From the NCBI RefSeq assembly GCF_014526325.1, contig NZ_JACNMJ010000001.1, forward strand, positions 310,001 to 374,000: a stretch of DNA of 64,000 bases. Reading direction: 5' to 3'. A program made the translations under genes and the position numbers. The notes below the pieces were generated by a model, which made no database searches, was not told where the DNA came from, and worked only from the letters and a program-made list of their open reading frames with translations. This document shows positions 1 through 10,291 of this stretch, in pieces (the first letter of the stretch is position 1; each line of letters starts with the position of its first letter). This DNA is from Psychroserpens algicola. GTDB taxonomy: Bacteria; Bacteroidota; Bacteroidia; Flavobacteriales; Flavobacteriaceae.

Positions 1-957
1 TTTTGTCCAAGCTCCTCCAACTGGACCACCTTCCCAATGTTCGCAAACCCCTTTTAATTTTACATTTTCACCATTCAACCAAAAACCAGTCTCAGTCTTC
101 CATTCTACGGTTTTGAAACCAAAAGTCGTTTCTACCTCATCTATAATTTTTTTTCCATTTAAAATTTGAGTCACAGCCATGTACAAACTTGGACTTTCTG
201 GACTCCAAAGTTTTGGGTTCTCTATTTCGAATTGATAAGTTGGATTGAATACTTTTAATTGTTCACTTTTACGAGTTAATTCGTTTCCTTCTGGTGACAA
301 TAATTTTACCTCATAATTAAGGTTCTTTATGTTGCCGTTAATTTCTGCATCAATGTTCACAATTGCATTTTTATTGGAAATTGAAGGTGTTTTAATAAAA
401 ATACTGTTTGGTTTAAAATGTGTTGGGTTAACTTCTATTAGTTTTACTTGTGCATACATTCCACATGGATGATACCAACGAGCTGAAGGCTCTAAACTAT
501 TATCAACTCTTACGGCAATTGTATTTCTTCCTGCTTTTAAATGCTTAGAAATATCGTATCTAAAACTGATGTAGCCATATGGTCGTTTTCCTAAATGGTT
601 GCCATTGACCCAAACATCGCTGTTCATATAAACGCCATCAAAATTGATGTAGGTGATGCTAGAAAGACTTGTTTTGTTGACATCAAAAGATTTACGATAC
701 CAACCAATACCACCATCGTGATAACCACCACCTTGACCTTGGTCTCCACCTTTCCGCACGCCTTTTTCAAAGGACCAATCGTGTGGTACGTTTAATGTTG
801 TCCAAGATGAATCGTCGATGTTTTCTTGTGAAAAATTGGCGTTATCCTCTAAAATAAATTGCCAATTATTATTGAAATTTGTTACAGACCGCTGCGTATA
901 AACAAGATTTACACCTATGAATAAAAATAGAAGTAATAGCGGTTTTTTTCTTTTCAT
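1..957 (-). CDS. GH2 family glycoside hydrolase, N-terminal part (cut by window edge)
   Basis: Reading from the ATG at 957 gives 319 codons with no stop, so the gene continues beyond position 1. It begins with a signal peptide (MKRKKPLLLLFLFIGVNLVY). A jelly-roll sugar-binding domain follows (motifs VPHDWSFEKG, GGIGWYRKSF, NFDGVYMNSDVWVNG, GYISFRYDISKHLKAGRN), then an Ig-like domain. The start of the catalytic barrel is visible (WLNGENVKLKGVCEHWEGG). This order is that of GH2 beta-galactosidase/beta-glucuronidase-type enzymes. The catalytic residues lie outside the window, so sugar specificity cannot be read. In an ulvan locus it could release a uronic acid or galactose from oligosaccharide ends; that is inference. 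It has its own operator and -7 box just upstream. Confidence 0.88.
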   Translation of the reverse strand, partial: MKRKKPLLLLFLFIGVNLVYTQRSVTNFNNNWQFILEDNANFSQENIDDSSWTTLNVPHDWSFEKGVRKGGDQGQGGGYHDGGIGWYRKSFDVNKTSLSSITYINFDGVYMNSDVWVNGNHLGKRPYGYISFRYDISKHLKAGRNTIAVRVDNSLEPSARWYHPCGMYAQVKLIEVNPTHFKPNSIFIKTPSISNKNAIVNIDAEINGNIKNLNYEVKLLSPEGNELTRKSEQLKVFNPTYQFEIENPKLWSPESPSLYMAVTQILNGKKIIDEVETTFGFKTVEWKTETGFWLNGENVKLKGVCEHWEGGPVGGAWTK

Positions 958-980
958 TTGATTGACCTTGACGCGTCACT

Positions 981-1025
981 CAAACTTAATTTTAAAAATT
1001 ATGAATATAATCCTGTAGTGTCATG
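981..1025 (-). promoter_or_regulatory. Operator site 1 with -7 box, upstream of GH2
   Basis: Plus-strand halves TCCTG at 1011-1015 and TCATG at 1021-1025 lie 10 bp apart. On the gene strand the repeat is followed, after exactly 22 bp, by TAAGTTTG (988-981), a perfect match to the Bacteroidota -7 box TAnnTTTG. The GH2 start codon lies about 24 bp further on. Same arrangement as eleven other sites in the window. Confidence 0.85.
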
Positions 1026-1084
1026 CTTTGACTAAGTTAATTTTAATGCTAAAAATGTGAATTAAATTAGGTTATAAATATGTA

Positions 1085-2530
1085 TTATCTTCTTGGCTGA
1101 TCATTTTGCGAAAACGGTTGACCCCTAGGAAACTGTTCTTCTAATAGTTTTTTCAGTTTCTTTTCTATTTTTTGATGCGTTTTATTTCCTGATAAATTAA
1201 CATAAGCTAACAAACTATTTTGATGCTCATAGAGTTCTGCTTCTAATATTTCATTCGTTACAGAATCTCTCCATTCGGTATATCTCCAGTTACCATCAGT
1301 AACTGTACAACCCATTATTTTTTTACCTCTCGCATAAACACTAAATGCTGCTTCATCCCATTTTTTATTGGGTTTATCAATAACCGAAAGAAAACTTTTG
1401 CCGTCAGAATCTGGTCCTTCCAAACCGCAATACTCAACTAGCGTAGAAAAGATATCCACATTTTCTATTAAAGCATCAGAAGTTTTACCAGTTACTCTTT
1501 TTTTATAGCTCGTTTCTCTACTAACAATTAAAGGCACTCTAACATCTATTTCTAAATTAGATTGCTTACACCATAACGCGTATTCCCCAATTTTATAACC
1601 ATGATCGCTCATAAAAATCACCATCGTATTTTTTCTTAAATCTAGCTTTTCTAAGGTTTCCATGACTTTCCCTACTTGTGCATCTATGTAACTGATTGAA
1701 GCATGATAACCATGTATTAACTCTCGCGTTAAATTATCATCTAAATCACCTTCTTTAGGAATTCCGTGATAGCTTTTTAATTCTCCCCATTTCGGAAGTG
1801 CCAACCTGTAAGCGCCTTCTGGTTTTTGCCTTGATGGAATTTTAAAATCATTTTTATCATATAAATCCCAGTATTTCTTAGGTGCATTATAAGGCAAATG
1901 TGGTTTACTTAAACCTACAAACATTATAAAATTATCGTCTTTTACCTTGTTTAAAGTTTCGATGGCATAATTAGCTGCACGTCCGTCTTTATAGGCGTCG
2001 TCTGGTACATCTGCATCTTCAAAAGCAGGTCCTTTTAAGGGTTTTACGCCTTCGGATTTTAGGCGTTCCATTAATGCTATATTTTCAGGTTTATGGTAAC
2101 TGTTTGCTTCTTTTTCGAAATAGGTTGTCCATTGGTTTTTATCATCACTACCATGATGATATACTTTACCAATACTTACCGTTTTGTATCCATTGTCTTT
2201 GAATAATTGCGGCATTGAAACCACCTCTTTATGCACTTTACGTAGTGGTGTGAAAATACTATAAATACCAAGTGTTTCTGGACGTAAACCTGTTAAAGTG
2301 CTCATTCTGGAAGGTGCACAAATAGCTTGTTGTACATAAGCTTTGTTAAACATAACACCTTCTGAGGCTAGTTTGTCTATGTTTGGTGTCATTGCGGTTT
2401 CGCTTCCATAACAACCTAATTCTGCTCTTAAATCATCTACATAAAAAATTAATACATTAGGTTTTTCTTTTTGAGCAGAAACTGATGTGTATGCACATAG
2501 TATGAGAAGTAAACCTATAATTTTTTTCAT
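1085..2530 (-). CDS. S1 family sulfatase, iduronate-2-sulfatase-like
   Basis: A type S1 (formylglycine) sulfatase that would remove sulfate esters from ulvan oligosaccharides. Counting from the upstream ATG at 2542, the metal-binding DD is at residues 36-37 and the C-A-P-S-R maturation motif at 75-79. The sequence around [18 protein letters not shown] and the late [14 protein letters not shown] motif resemble the iduronate-2-sulfatase group (S1_7). I prefer the ATG at 2530 because it starts a standard signal peptide ([20 protein letters not shown]) and is preceded by an A-rich ATAAAA stretch typical of this phylum; 2542 is possible. It is the last gene of an operon starting at 10153, 36 bp after the preceding stop. 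A formylglycine-generating maturase is needed and is not in the window. Exact substrate position is not determinable here. Confidence 0.92.
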   Translation of the reverse strand: MKKIIGLLLILCAYTSVSAQKEKPNVLIFYVDDLRAELGCYGSETAMTPNIDKLASEGVMFNKAYVQQAICAPSRMSTLTGLRPETLGIYSIFTPLRKVHKEVVSMPQLFKDNGYKTVSIGKVYHHGSDDKNQWTTYFEKEANSYHKPENIALMERLKSEGVKPLKGPAFEDADVPDDAYKDGRAANYAIETLNKVKDDNFIMFVGLSKPHLPYNAPKKYWDLYDKNDFKIPSRQKPEGAYRLALPKWGELKSYHGIPKEGDLDDNLTRELIHGYHASISYIDAQVGKVMETLEKLDLRKNTMVIFMSDHGYKIGEYALWCKQSNLEIDVRVPLIVSRETSYKKRVTGKTSDALIENVDIFSTLVEYCGLEGPDSDGKSFLSVIDKPNKKWDEAAFSVYARGKKIMGCTVTDGNWRYTEWRDSVTNEILEAELYEHQNSLLAYVNLSGNKTHQKIEKKLKKLLEEQFPRGQPFSQNDQPRR

Positions 2531-2566
2531 TTTTATAACCATTGTATTATGCGATATTGATTCGTA

Positions 2567-4567
2567 CTACTTTTCTATATAGTTTAATAAGATATTTTTG
2601 ACATCGTCGACGTTTCCTTGTTCTAATCCACCATTAGTAGCTCCTGTAATCCAATACAATACCATACCAGCATCTGAACAATCCCACTTTCCTTTTTGGA
2701 ACTTTACGATATTATCTAGTTCTGCCAGCTTTCCTTGAATCCATATGCCTTGAATTCTAGGGTCCGAATGATTTTTTGCCCAATCCCAATCTTCAAGATT
2801 AACTTTTAGCTTAATATTCTGGTCAGGAATCCGAACTTCTTCTACTCCAAAATCTAATATATCTTGCCATTCGTAGAAATCGCCTGCATCATCGTTTGCG
2901 GAATGATGGGTTACGACCTTGACAAATTGATGCTTTTCTTTTGGCGAAGCTTTTAGAGCAAATCCGATGATATCTGGTTCACCTGCTTCGATAATCCAAA
3001 GTGGGTCCTCTGCAGTAGAAATGCTTATGGCATGTGCTAAATCTTTAATCGTCTTTTCCATTTGCCATTTCGCATCTAAAAATGTAAGTGACTCAAAACC
3101 GCCCCATCGTCTTGCAGTCACGTCACAGGAACTTTGCATTAAGGCGTGACGCTCTTTTTCGGCGGACTCTGAGATTCTTTGGTTTCTCATCAAATCACAA
3201 CTGTGTGAGTAATGCACCAATCTGTCCTGTAGTCCTGATGCTCGTAACAAAGCAATAGAAACTGCCGTTCCGCCAAGGTCATCAGGATCTGGTGAATTAC
3301 CATCTGCTACAATGGCAATACGACCTGCAGGTGCTTTAATTATAGGTGCCGTATGTTGCACCACTTCTATGTTGCTTTCGAATGGTGTTTTTATAATCGC
3401 TTTACCTTTACCTACTGGTGCAAAAATGATTCCCGACCAACGTGCTCTAGCCCATTCTTTTCCATCGGCACTGGCTATTTTTGCTACGACTGTAATTTTA
3501 TCACCTTTTTTAAGTTTTACATTTTCCCAAAGCGCATTATTATTTTCGCCTTCTTCAAAAACATCTTTTGATAATGGCGGTTTAAACGTGCCTAATTTTT
3601 TACCATTAATTAATATTTTAAACTCCGATTGCCCATCATTTTCTCCCACACCAACAAATACCAAATCATAGGTTCCATTTTTAAATGTAAAAGTTGTCGA
3701 TGTTTCGGCTTCTTTTTGTTTATTTGGATTAATACCAAGCCATTTGCCACCTGCATGCTTGTAAAATCCTGTACCTTTTATTGGAAAATCATCAATAGGC
3801 AAGGTTTTATTTTCAATATTGGAAGCTGCAATTTGTTTGTAATAGGATTGCATAGGCCAAAGCGTAGTGACCTTTAACCCTTCATCTATTGGAATATATG
3901 AGCTGTCCTTTGTTAGAATAAATTTATCAAACTCAAAACCATCCTCGCGCATACTAAATTGTATGTCATGAACTCCCGCTTTTTCAATATCTAAATAGAT
4001 TTCTTTTGGAACACCACAATGCACTTCTTTTGTACGTTGCTTGTTTTCCCATGTCCATTTATTTTTTCCTTCGCACCATTGCATACGTTGACCATGTTCT
4101 GGCCACTCACCATTTAACCCAACATGTACGCCATTATCTTCGCTTCCAGTACTAAAAGCACGTACCCATACATAATAGCGTCCTGGATTATTTATTCTGA
4201 CTTTATAATGTAAAACACCAATTTCACCAGCTTTATTAGAGAAATTTTCTCCTTGAATGAGCTTATCGGAATGCGTGACTCTAGTATCTGGTAATATTTC
4301 AATATAAGCAGCATTACTTGCTCCTGAATGATGTTGCGAATCTACATCTCGACTTACATGAGACACAGCGTCTTTTGAGGCGATATACCATTGTCTAACT
4401 TCTGATTTACTTTGCTTATTAAAGTATTCGGCTTCAACGGCTACCATGCCATTATTTTCCATAAAAATAATAGCGTCATCAACAATCGGCCTATTGAAAA
4501 TTGTCGATTGGGCATTCAAAAATAAACTTGATACTAGAAGTAAACATATTATAAATTTTAGCTTCAT
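2567..4567 (-). CDS. Carbohydrate-binding protein with C-terminal nucleoside-hydrolase-like domain
   Basis: A 666-residue exported protein (signal peptide to about residue 19, ending LFLNAQ) of no assigned function. Residues about 35-215 (AEYFNKQ, NNPGRYYVWVRAF, FEFDKFILTKD) look like a GH115-C/CBM35-type beta-sandwich. Residues about 255-390 form a second sandwich resembling a sugar-binding module (TFKNGTYDLVFVGVGE). From about 414 on, the segment IAIVADGNSPDPDDLGG carries the Asp-rich metal-binding motif of nucleoside-hydrolase-fold proteins, and the chain ends with ITGATNGG. It lies 9 bp downstream of a GH78 gene in the operon. It may be an unusual glycosidase or an oligosaccharide-processing enzyme; this is inference. 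Domain boundaries are estimated by eye. Confidence 0.72.
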   Translation of the reverse strand: MKLKFIICLLLVSSLFLNAQSTIFNRPIVDDAIIFMENNGMVAVEAEYFNKQSKSEVRQWYIASKDAVSHVSRDVDSQHHSGASNAAYIEILPDTRVTHSDKLIQGENFSNKAGEIGVLHYKVRINNPGRYYVWVRAFSTGSEDNGVHVGLNGEWPEHGQRMQWCEGKNKWTWENKQRTKEVHCGVPKEIYLDIEKAGVHDIQFSMREDGFEFDKFILTKDSSYIPIDEGLKVTTLWPMQSYYKQIAASNIENKTLPIDDFPIKGTGFYKHAGGKWLGINPNKQKEAETSTTFTFKNGTYDLVFVGVGENDGQSEFKILINGKKLGTFKPPLSKDVFEEGENNNALWENVKLKKGDKITVVAKIASADGKEWARARWSGIIFAPVGKGKAIIKTPFESNIEVVQHTAPIIKAPAGRIAIVADGNSPDPDDLGGTAVSIALLRASGLQDRLVHYSHSCDLMRNQRISESAEKERHALMQSSCDVTARRWGGFESLTFLDAKWQMEKTIKDLAHAISISTAEDPLWIIEAGEPDIIGFALKASPKEKHQFVKVVTHHSANDDAGDFYEWQDILDFGVEEVRIPDQNIKLKVNLEDWDWAKNHSDPRIQGIWIQGKLAELDNIVKFQKGKWDCSDAGMVLYWITGATNGGLEQGNVDDVKNILLNYIEK

Positions 4568-4576
4568 TTTTTCAAC

Positions 4577-7348
4577 TTATTTAAGTTTTGATTGAAATGT
4601 GTATGTCCCAGGCTGCACTTCTAATTCAAAAGTATCGTTTCCTGTGGCAATCAACTTCATATTTGAATTATCTTCAAACGTTTTTCCATCAATTTCGAGT
4701 GCTTGGTTTGTGTCAGCAGGAATAATGACTTTAGCCGTTGTATTTGGTGGAATTACGACTTCCAAATCGAACTTCCCTTCCACAATTTCCCATGAAGACG
4801 ATACTTTTCCGAAAGGTGTGTTTAAACTTACCGAAGCAGATGTTAAGGGCTCTTTGGCTTGAGGCGCAATTTTAATGACTTTATATCCTGCTTCCAAAGG
4901 TGCAATGCCTGCAATACGTTCATACATCCATTCACCAATGGCACCATAGGCGTAATGATTTAAACTATTCATGCTCATAGGATTGTAACCTTCGGTTTTG
5001 CTGTAGCTATTCCAACGTTCCCAAATGGTTGTCGCTCCTTGATTGATAGAATAAAACCATGATGGATAGGTTTCATTGAATAATAATTTATAGACCAAAT
5101 CTACCTCACCCATATCGTCTAAAACTCTTGACAACAATGGTGTTCCTAAAAAACCTGTTCTTAGATGATAATCTGCATCTTTAAGCTTGCGCAATAAATT
5201 AGTCTGCGCGTTCTTGATTTTAGATTCAGGCAATAAATCGAATGCTAATGCCAACAAATAAGAGGTTTGCGTTTCAGTAACACCTTTTACTTTTCCTCCA
5301 TCATCAAAAAACTCATCATCAAAGGCTTTTGCTACGGTTTGGTATAGTGCTTCGTATTTAGCTTGCTCTGCTGTTTTACCAAGAACTTCGGCAGTAAGAG
5401 CCGTTAATTTTGCAGAATGCGCAAAAAACGCCGTACCAATTAAATTTCTAGAGGTGTCTCCTCTATTATCACCACTTTCAGGAAAAGGTTGCAACCAATC
5501 TGAAAACGACATCATATTAGAAATATGTTTATTTGATTTTTTTTGATGATACCCAACCCAATTCTTCATCATCTCAAAATTATCTTCTAAAAAACCTACA
5601 TCGCCAGTACGCCTATAAATTTTCCACGGAATAATTGTACACACATCTCCCCAACCTGAGCTTCCAATTTTATTGCCACGCGAATCTGGAACCGTCCACG
5701 GAATTGCACCATCTTCTAACTGTGCTTCCCTAACACTTTGCAACCAACTCGCCCAAAATTTATACACATCTGCATTGAACATGGAAGTTGGCCCGAATAC
5801 CTGCGCATCTCCTGTCCAGCCTAAACGTTCATCACGTTGCGGACAATCTGTAGGGATATCTAAAAAATTACCTCGTAAACCCCAAACAATATTGCTTTGT
5901 AGTTGATTCAATTTATCATGCGAAGAGGTAAACGTACCGTTATCATCAAAATCAGAATATAATACTAGACCTTTAATCCAATCTTTTGAGGGCTCTTTCG
6001 ACGTATCAAATCCGCTAAGTTCTACATACCTGAATCCGTGAAACGTAAACTTAGGTTGGTATTCAATAACTCCATCTTTAGAAGCAATATAATAGTCGGT
6101 AGAATGCGCACTTCTATAATTTTTAGTATAAAACGTACCATCTGGCGATAGCATTTCAGCGAATCTAATTTGAAGCGTATCACCTTTTTTCATCGGAACA
6201 TTGACAACAGGAATACCTACCATATTTTGTTTTAAATCAAATACAGCCGTTCCGTGGTTACTAATTATCTCTTGAGGCTCTAACTCTATTTTACCTTTTA
6301 CAGCAGTGTGTCGCTTTGGCTCTAACCTAACATTATCATCAATAGCTGCAACTTCAACAGATGTCCATTCTTTATCATCAAAATTGTTAGTCGTCCAATT
6401 AGCCATTTCTAAATTCGCATTATAAATTTCGCCATCATAGATTTCTGCGAACTGTAACGGACCATTAGTCATTGCTTTCCAACTACTATCAGAAACTATA
6501 ATTTCTTTGCTACCATCACTCATCCTCATTTCTAACTGTGTTAATACTTTTGGCGAAATGGTATTATCCCATGGTGTTGTTCCCCAAAGTAAACGACCAG
6601 AATACCAACCAGAAGCCAGCTCAACACCAATGGTGTTTTGCCCAGATTCGATTAAATCCGTAACATCATAGGTTAAGGTTTCAATACGTTTGTCATACGT
6701 TGTAAAACCAGGTGACATCGCATCGTCTGAAACGTTTTCACCGTTGATTGACACATCGAACACACCTTTAGCTGTAATGTATAAGCGTGCTGAAGTGACA
6801 TCGTCGGATAATTCAAATCCTTTTCTTAAATACTGTGGTTTATGTATAAGTACTTTTCCTTTTCCACGAATGCTATCCTTAGCGGTATCTAAACCAATCC
6901 ATTGAGCTTTCCAATCACTATTGTTTAATAAACCCAATTCGAAATGATTGGTTTCACTCCACTTTGAAGCTCCATTATCTTGATTCCAATATTTAACTTG
7001 CCAATAAACTTTTTGACGAGATTCGAGGGGTTTTCCTTTGTATGTAATCCAAGTTGATTGCTCAGAAGTTTGCTTTTCTGAATCCCATAAATCGGCATTA
7101 TCAGGTAATAAATTTGGGCTACTAGCTGCTACAATGTGATACGCAGACTGATTTTTATTGCTTTCTGACACAGGTAATTTCCAAGAAAACGTTGGGTTAG
7201 CATCATAAAACCCTAATGGATTTTCAAACCCTTCGGACACTGTTAAATCTTGTGCATTTTCTAATGAGCCTTTAGAGTCACAAGACATTAGGACACTCAA
7301 AAAGACCAAAGCGTATGCTAAATATTTGAAATTGGATTTTTTAAACAT
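4577..7348 (-). CDS. GH78 alpha-L-rhamnosidase, lipoprotein (tandem copy 2)
   Basis: A full-length (923 aa) GH78 that should cleave terminal alpha-L-rhamnose by inversion. The N-terminus is a lipoprotein signal with lipobox Cys at VLMSC. The domain order is an N-terminal fibronectin-like domain (NPTFSWKLP, WDSEKQTSEQSTW), jelly-roll sandwiches (ASGWYSGRLLWG), a concanavalin-like domain (FDLKQNMVG, TFHGFRYVELSGFD), the (alpha/alpha)6 barrel and a C-terminal sandwich. The acidic catalytic motif DCPQRDERLGWTGDAQ is near residue 505 and the WERW general-base region near residue 776, both intact. It is a close paralogue of the gene immediately upstream, 3 bp away, so the pair arose by tandem duplication. 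The two copies may differ in tolerance of sulfated or differently linked rhamnose; not visible from sequence. Confidence 0.95.
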   Translation of the reverse strand: MFKKSNFKYLAYALVFLSVLMSCDSKGSLENAQDLTVSEGFENPLGFYDANPTFSWKLPVSESNKNQSAYHIVAASSPNLLPDNADLWDSEKQTSEQSTWITYKGKPLESRQKVYWQVKYWNQDNGASKWSETNHFELGLLNNSDWKAQWIGLDTAKDSIRGKGKVLIHKPQYLRKGFELSDDVTSARLYITAKGVFDVSINGENVSDDAMSPGFTTYDKRIETLTYDVTDLIESGQNTIGVELASGWYSGRLLWGTTPWDNTISPKVLTQLEMRMSDGSKEIIVSDSSWKAMTNGPLQFAEIYDGEIYNANLEMANWTTNNFDDKEWTSVEVAAIDDNVRLEPKRHTAVKGKIELEPQEIISNHGTAVFDLKQNMVGIPVVNVPMKKGDTLQIRFAEMLSPDGTFYTKNYRSAHSTDYYIASKDGVIEYQPKFTFHGFRYVELSGFDTSKEPSKDWIKGLVLYSDFDDNGTFTSSHDKLNQLQSNIVWGLRGNFLDIPTDCPQRDERLGWTGDAQVFGPTSMFNADVYKFWASWLQSVREAQLEDGAIPWTVPDSRGNKIGSSGWGDVCTIIPWKIYRRTGDVGFLEDNFEMMKNWVGYHQKKSNKHISNMMSFSDWLQPFPESGDNRGDTSRNLIGTAFFAHSAKLTALTAEVLGKTAEQAKYEALYQTVAKAFDDEFFDDGGKVKGVTETQTSYLLALAFDLLPESKIKNAQTNLLRKLKDADYHLRTGFLGTPLLSRVLDDMGEVDLVYKLLFNETYPSWFYSINQGATTIWERWNSYSKTEGYNPMSMNSLNHYAYGAIGEWMYERIAGIAPLEAGYKVIKIAPQAKEPLTSASVSLNTPFGKVSSSWEIVEGKFDLEVVIPPNTTAKVIIPADTNQALEIDGKTFEDNSNMKLIATGNDTFELEVQPGTYTFQSKLK

Positions 7349-7351
7349 GAT

Positions 7352-10153
7352 TTAAAGTTTAGTTTGAAAGTTATATGTTCCTGGTGCTGCTAAAATCTCT
7401 ATTGAATCACTATCAGAACTGATTAATTTTAAATTTGAAGTTTCTTTGAAAGCTCTTCCATTTACGATTAAATTATCTTGTGTTCCATAAGGAATTTGAA
7501 TTTCAGCAGTTGTATTTGGTGGAATAACAACATCAAGGTTAAAAATACTATTTTCTATTTTCCATGACGATGATGCTTTTCCATAAGGCGTTTTTACACT
7601 TGCAGAAGCCGATGTTAAAAACTCGGTATTCGGTAAAGGTGCAATTCTAATTTTCTTATATCCTGATTCTAATGATGCTAAACCAGCTATGCGTTCGTAC
7701 ATCCATTGGCCAATGGCTCCGTATGCATAATGGTTAAGGCTGTTCATGCTTTGAGGATTATAGCCTTCAGCTTTACTGTAGCTGTTCCAACGTTCCCACA
7801 TGGTGGTTGCTCCTTGATTTATGGAATAAAACCAAGAAGGATAGCTTTCCTTAAAGAGAATTTTATACATAACATCTATCTTGCCCATATCATCTAATAC
7901 CTTGGGTAAAATAGGTGTTCCTAAAAACCCTGTTCCTAAATGATAATCGGCTTTCTTAATTTCTTCAAGCAAGTGTTTTTGTGCTTTTAGTTTGGTTTCT
8001 GCTTTAAATAAGTCAAAATTTATGCCTAACAAATAACTTGTTTGAGTTTGTCTGTCTTGTTTAAACCTAGCATTTTCGTCAAAAAATTCATTTTCAAAAG
8101 CGTCGGCAACGGCTTTATATAAGGCTGCATATTTTTTTTCGTCCTCAGTTTTACCTAAAACACCAGCAATTTTAGACAACAAATTAGAAGAATGTGCAAA
8201 AAATGCTGTATTAATTAATTCTTTTGGTGTATCTCCTCTATTTGCTTTTTTAAGCGTTTCAGATGGGTATGGTTGCAACCAATCTCCAAACGAATGCATT
8301 ATCGGTATATATGACTTCTTTTTAACTTTAGATTGATAGTACCCAACCCATTTTTGAGCCGATTCATAACTTTCTTCAAGTACTGTAATATCTCCTGTTA
8401 TATTGTAAATATCCCAAGGAACCATAACACAGGTATCGCCCCAACCAGAACCTCCGTTTTTGTTTTGAAGCACATCTGGCACTATAAAAGGCACTAAACC
8501 GTTTTTGTGTTCAGACTGATTTTCTCGAAGACTTTGCAACCAAGCTGTCCAAAACGCATGGGTATCATAATTAAACAATGCCGTTGGCGCAATGACCTGA
8601 GCATCTCCTGTCCACCCCAAACGTTCATCGCGTTGCGGGCAATCTGTAGGAATATCGAAAAAATTACCTCGCAAACCCCAAGTAATATTCTCTTGAAGTT
8701 GATTTAGCTTATCATGTGATGATGTAAATGTTCCTTTAGCCTCAAAATCTGAATATTGTACTAAACCTTGCACCCAATTTGATTCTGGTTTTACTTCTTC
8801 ATCATAACCACTTAATTCTAAATATTGAAAACCGTGAAAGGTGAATTTAGGCGTATATTCTATAATGCCGTCTTTAGATGCTATATAATAATCTGTGGAA
8901 TGCGCGGAACGGTAATTTTTGGTGTAGAATGTATTATCTGCTAATAGCATTTCAGAAAAACGAATTTTTAAGGTGTCCCCTTTTTTCATCGGCACTGTTA
9001 CTTTTGGAACACCTACCATGTTCTGTTTCAAATTAAAAACAGCCGAATTATCATGTACTGAAATTATTTCCACATCGTCAATAATGGTTTTATTTTTTAC
9101 AGTATAATGCCTTTTTGGTTCAAGTTTTACGTCAGAAGATATTGATTCTGCTTCTATAGTTTCCCAAGACGTATCATCAAATTCTGCATTTCTCCAATTT
9201 GAAATTTCAAGATTTGAGTCGTAAACCTCACCATCATAAATACTTGCTAATCGTATTGGTCCGTTAGTAGTACCTTTCCAAGATTCGTCTGATATAATCG
9301 TTTGTTTAGAACCGTCTTTCATCGTTATTTCTAACTGACATAGAATTTTGGGTGAAGCAAAATTTTCGTATAATGCTTTCCCTCTGCTAATTCTTCCTGC
9401 ATGCCATCCAGAGGCTAACTCAACAGCGATTACATTATTACCTGATTCTAAACATCTTGTAACATCATATGTTAATGTTTCTATGCGATGATTGTATGGC
9501 GTCCAACCTGGTGGCATGACATCATCACTTACATTTTTTCCATTTAAATGCACATCAAAAACACCTTTTGCCGTAATGTATAATCTTGCAAAAACAACAT
9601 CCGAAGACAACTCAAAACTTTTTCGTAAATATTGAGGTCTGTGCATTAAAAATTTTCTAACACCTTTTATGCTATCCTTTGCAGTATCTAATCCTGACCA
9701 TTTGGCTTTCCAATCACTATTATTTAACAAGCCTAATTCAAAAGAATTTATGTCGCTCCAATCAGATACCTTTTCATCTTGATTCCAATACCTCATTTGC
9801 CAAAATACTTTTTGTCGAGATTGTAATTCTGAACCTTCATACTTTACAAAAGTAGATTGAGAACTTTTTTGCTTTTTAGAATCCCACAAATCAGGATTAT
9901 TTGGTAGTAAATCTTTAGAAGATGCCACAACTATTTGGTATGCCGATTGCGATTTAATCTCTTCAGAAACCGGTAATTGCCATGAAAATGTTGGATTGGC
10001 ATTGTAAAATCCCATAGGATTTTTGAAATTCTGAGAAATCGTTAAATTTTCTGCTGAACTACTATAATCTCGATTGCAGGATGGACAGAAAAAAAATGAT
10101 ACAATACAGCACCAAAATAATAAGGGAAATTTTGATTTTTTTGATTGTTTCAT
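7352..10153 (-). CDS. GH78 alpha-L-rhamnosidase (tandem copy 1, operon leader)
   Basis: A 933-residue GH78, first gene of the operon 10153 to 1085. The N-terminus is a hydrophobic signal followed by Cys-rich FFFCPSCNRDYSS, consistent with lipoprotein export. Domains follow the same order as in its downstream paralogue. The catalytic signature DCPQRDERLGWTGDAQ (about residue 508) and the TMWERWNSYS segment (about residue 787) are both intact. N- and C-terminal blocks (ENLTISQNFKNPMGFYNANP; VIPPNTTAEIQIP) are clearly alignable with the neighbour. The operator and -7 box upstream (10209-10253) place it under the shared regulator. The role is removal of rhamnose from ulvan oligosaccharides; specificity is inferred from context only. 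Confidence 0.95.
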   Translation of the reverse strand: MKQSKKSKFPLLFWCCIVSFFFCPSCNRDYSSSAENLTISQNFKNPMGFYNANPTFSWQLPVSEEIKSQSAYQIVVASSKDLLPNNPDLWDSKKQKSSQSTFVKYEGSELQSRQKVFWQMRYWNQDEKVSDWSDINSFELGLLNNSDWKAKWSGLDTAKDSIKGVRKFLMHRPQYLRKSFELSSDVVFARLYITAKGVFDVHLNGKNVSDDVMPPGWTPYNHRIETLTYDVTRCLESGNNVIAVELASGWHAGRISRGKALYENFASPKILCQLEITMKDGSKQTIISDESWKGTTNGPIRLASIYDGEVYDSNLEISNWRNAEFDDTSWETIEAESISSDVKLEPKRHYTVKNKTIIDDVEIISVHDNSAVFNLKQNMVGVPKVTVPMKKGDTLKIRFSEMLLADNTFYTKNYRSAHSTDYYIASKDGIIEYTPKFTFHGFQYLELSGYDEEVKPESNWVQGLVQYSDFEAKGTFTSSHDKLNQLQENITWGLRGNFFDIPTDCPQRDERLGWTGDAQVIAPTALFNYDTHAFWTAWLQSLRENQSEHKNGLVPFIVPDVLQNKNGGSGWGDTCVMVPWDIYNITGDITVLEESYESAQKWVGYYQSKVKKKSYIPIMHSFGDWLQPYPSETLKKANRGDTPKELINTAFFAHSSNLLSKIAGVLGKTEDEKKYAALYKAVADAFENEFFDENARFKQDRQTQTSYLLGINFDLFKAETKLKAQKHLLEEIKKADYHLGTGFLGTPILPKVLDDMGKIDVMYKILFKESYPSWFYSINQGATTMWERWNSYSKAEGYNPQSMNSLNHYAYGAIGQWMYERIAGLASLESGYKKIRIAPLPNTEFLTSASASVKTPYGKASSSWKIENSIFNLDVVIPPNTTAEIQIPYGTQDNLIVNGRAFKETSNLKLISSDSDSIEILAAPGTYNFQTKL

Positions 10154-10208
10154 TTTACAAACACTGAGCTATATTTTTAAAGCTCTTCTAAGATTGACAT
10201 AGTAATTA

Positions 10209-10253
10209 CCAAAGTCTTATTTTTTTACATAAAAACTATCCTGTACTGTCTCG
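10209..10253 (-). promoter_or_regulatory. Operator site 2, upstream of the GH78 operon
   Basis: Half-sites TCCTG (10239-10243) and TCTCG (10249-10253), the second degenerate, are 10 bp apart. After 22 bp on the gene strand comes GACTTTGG (10216-10209), the weakest -7 box of the set (first T replaced by G, seventh base G). The start codon is at 10153. Confidence 0.7.
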
Positions 10254-10291
10254 ATATTTCATTATTTAGAAGCGTATCGTTTTAAAACTAA

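Noticed and set aside
3312-3671. Plus-strand open frames antisense to the 2567 gene and to other long genes (e.g. 29627-30010, 43126-43488)
   Set aside because: They are shadows of strongly coding minus-strand genes, with no promoter, no recognisable domain and unusual composition.
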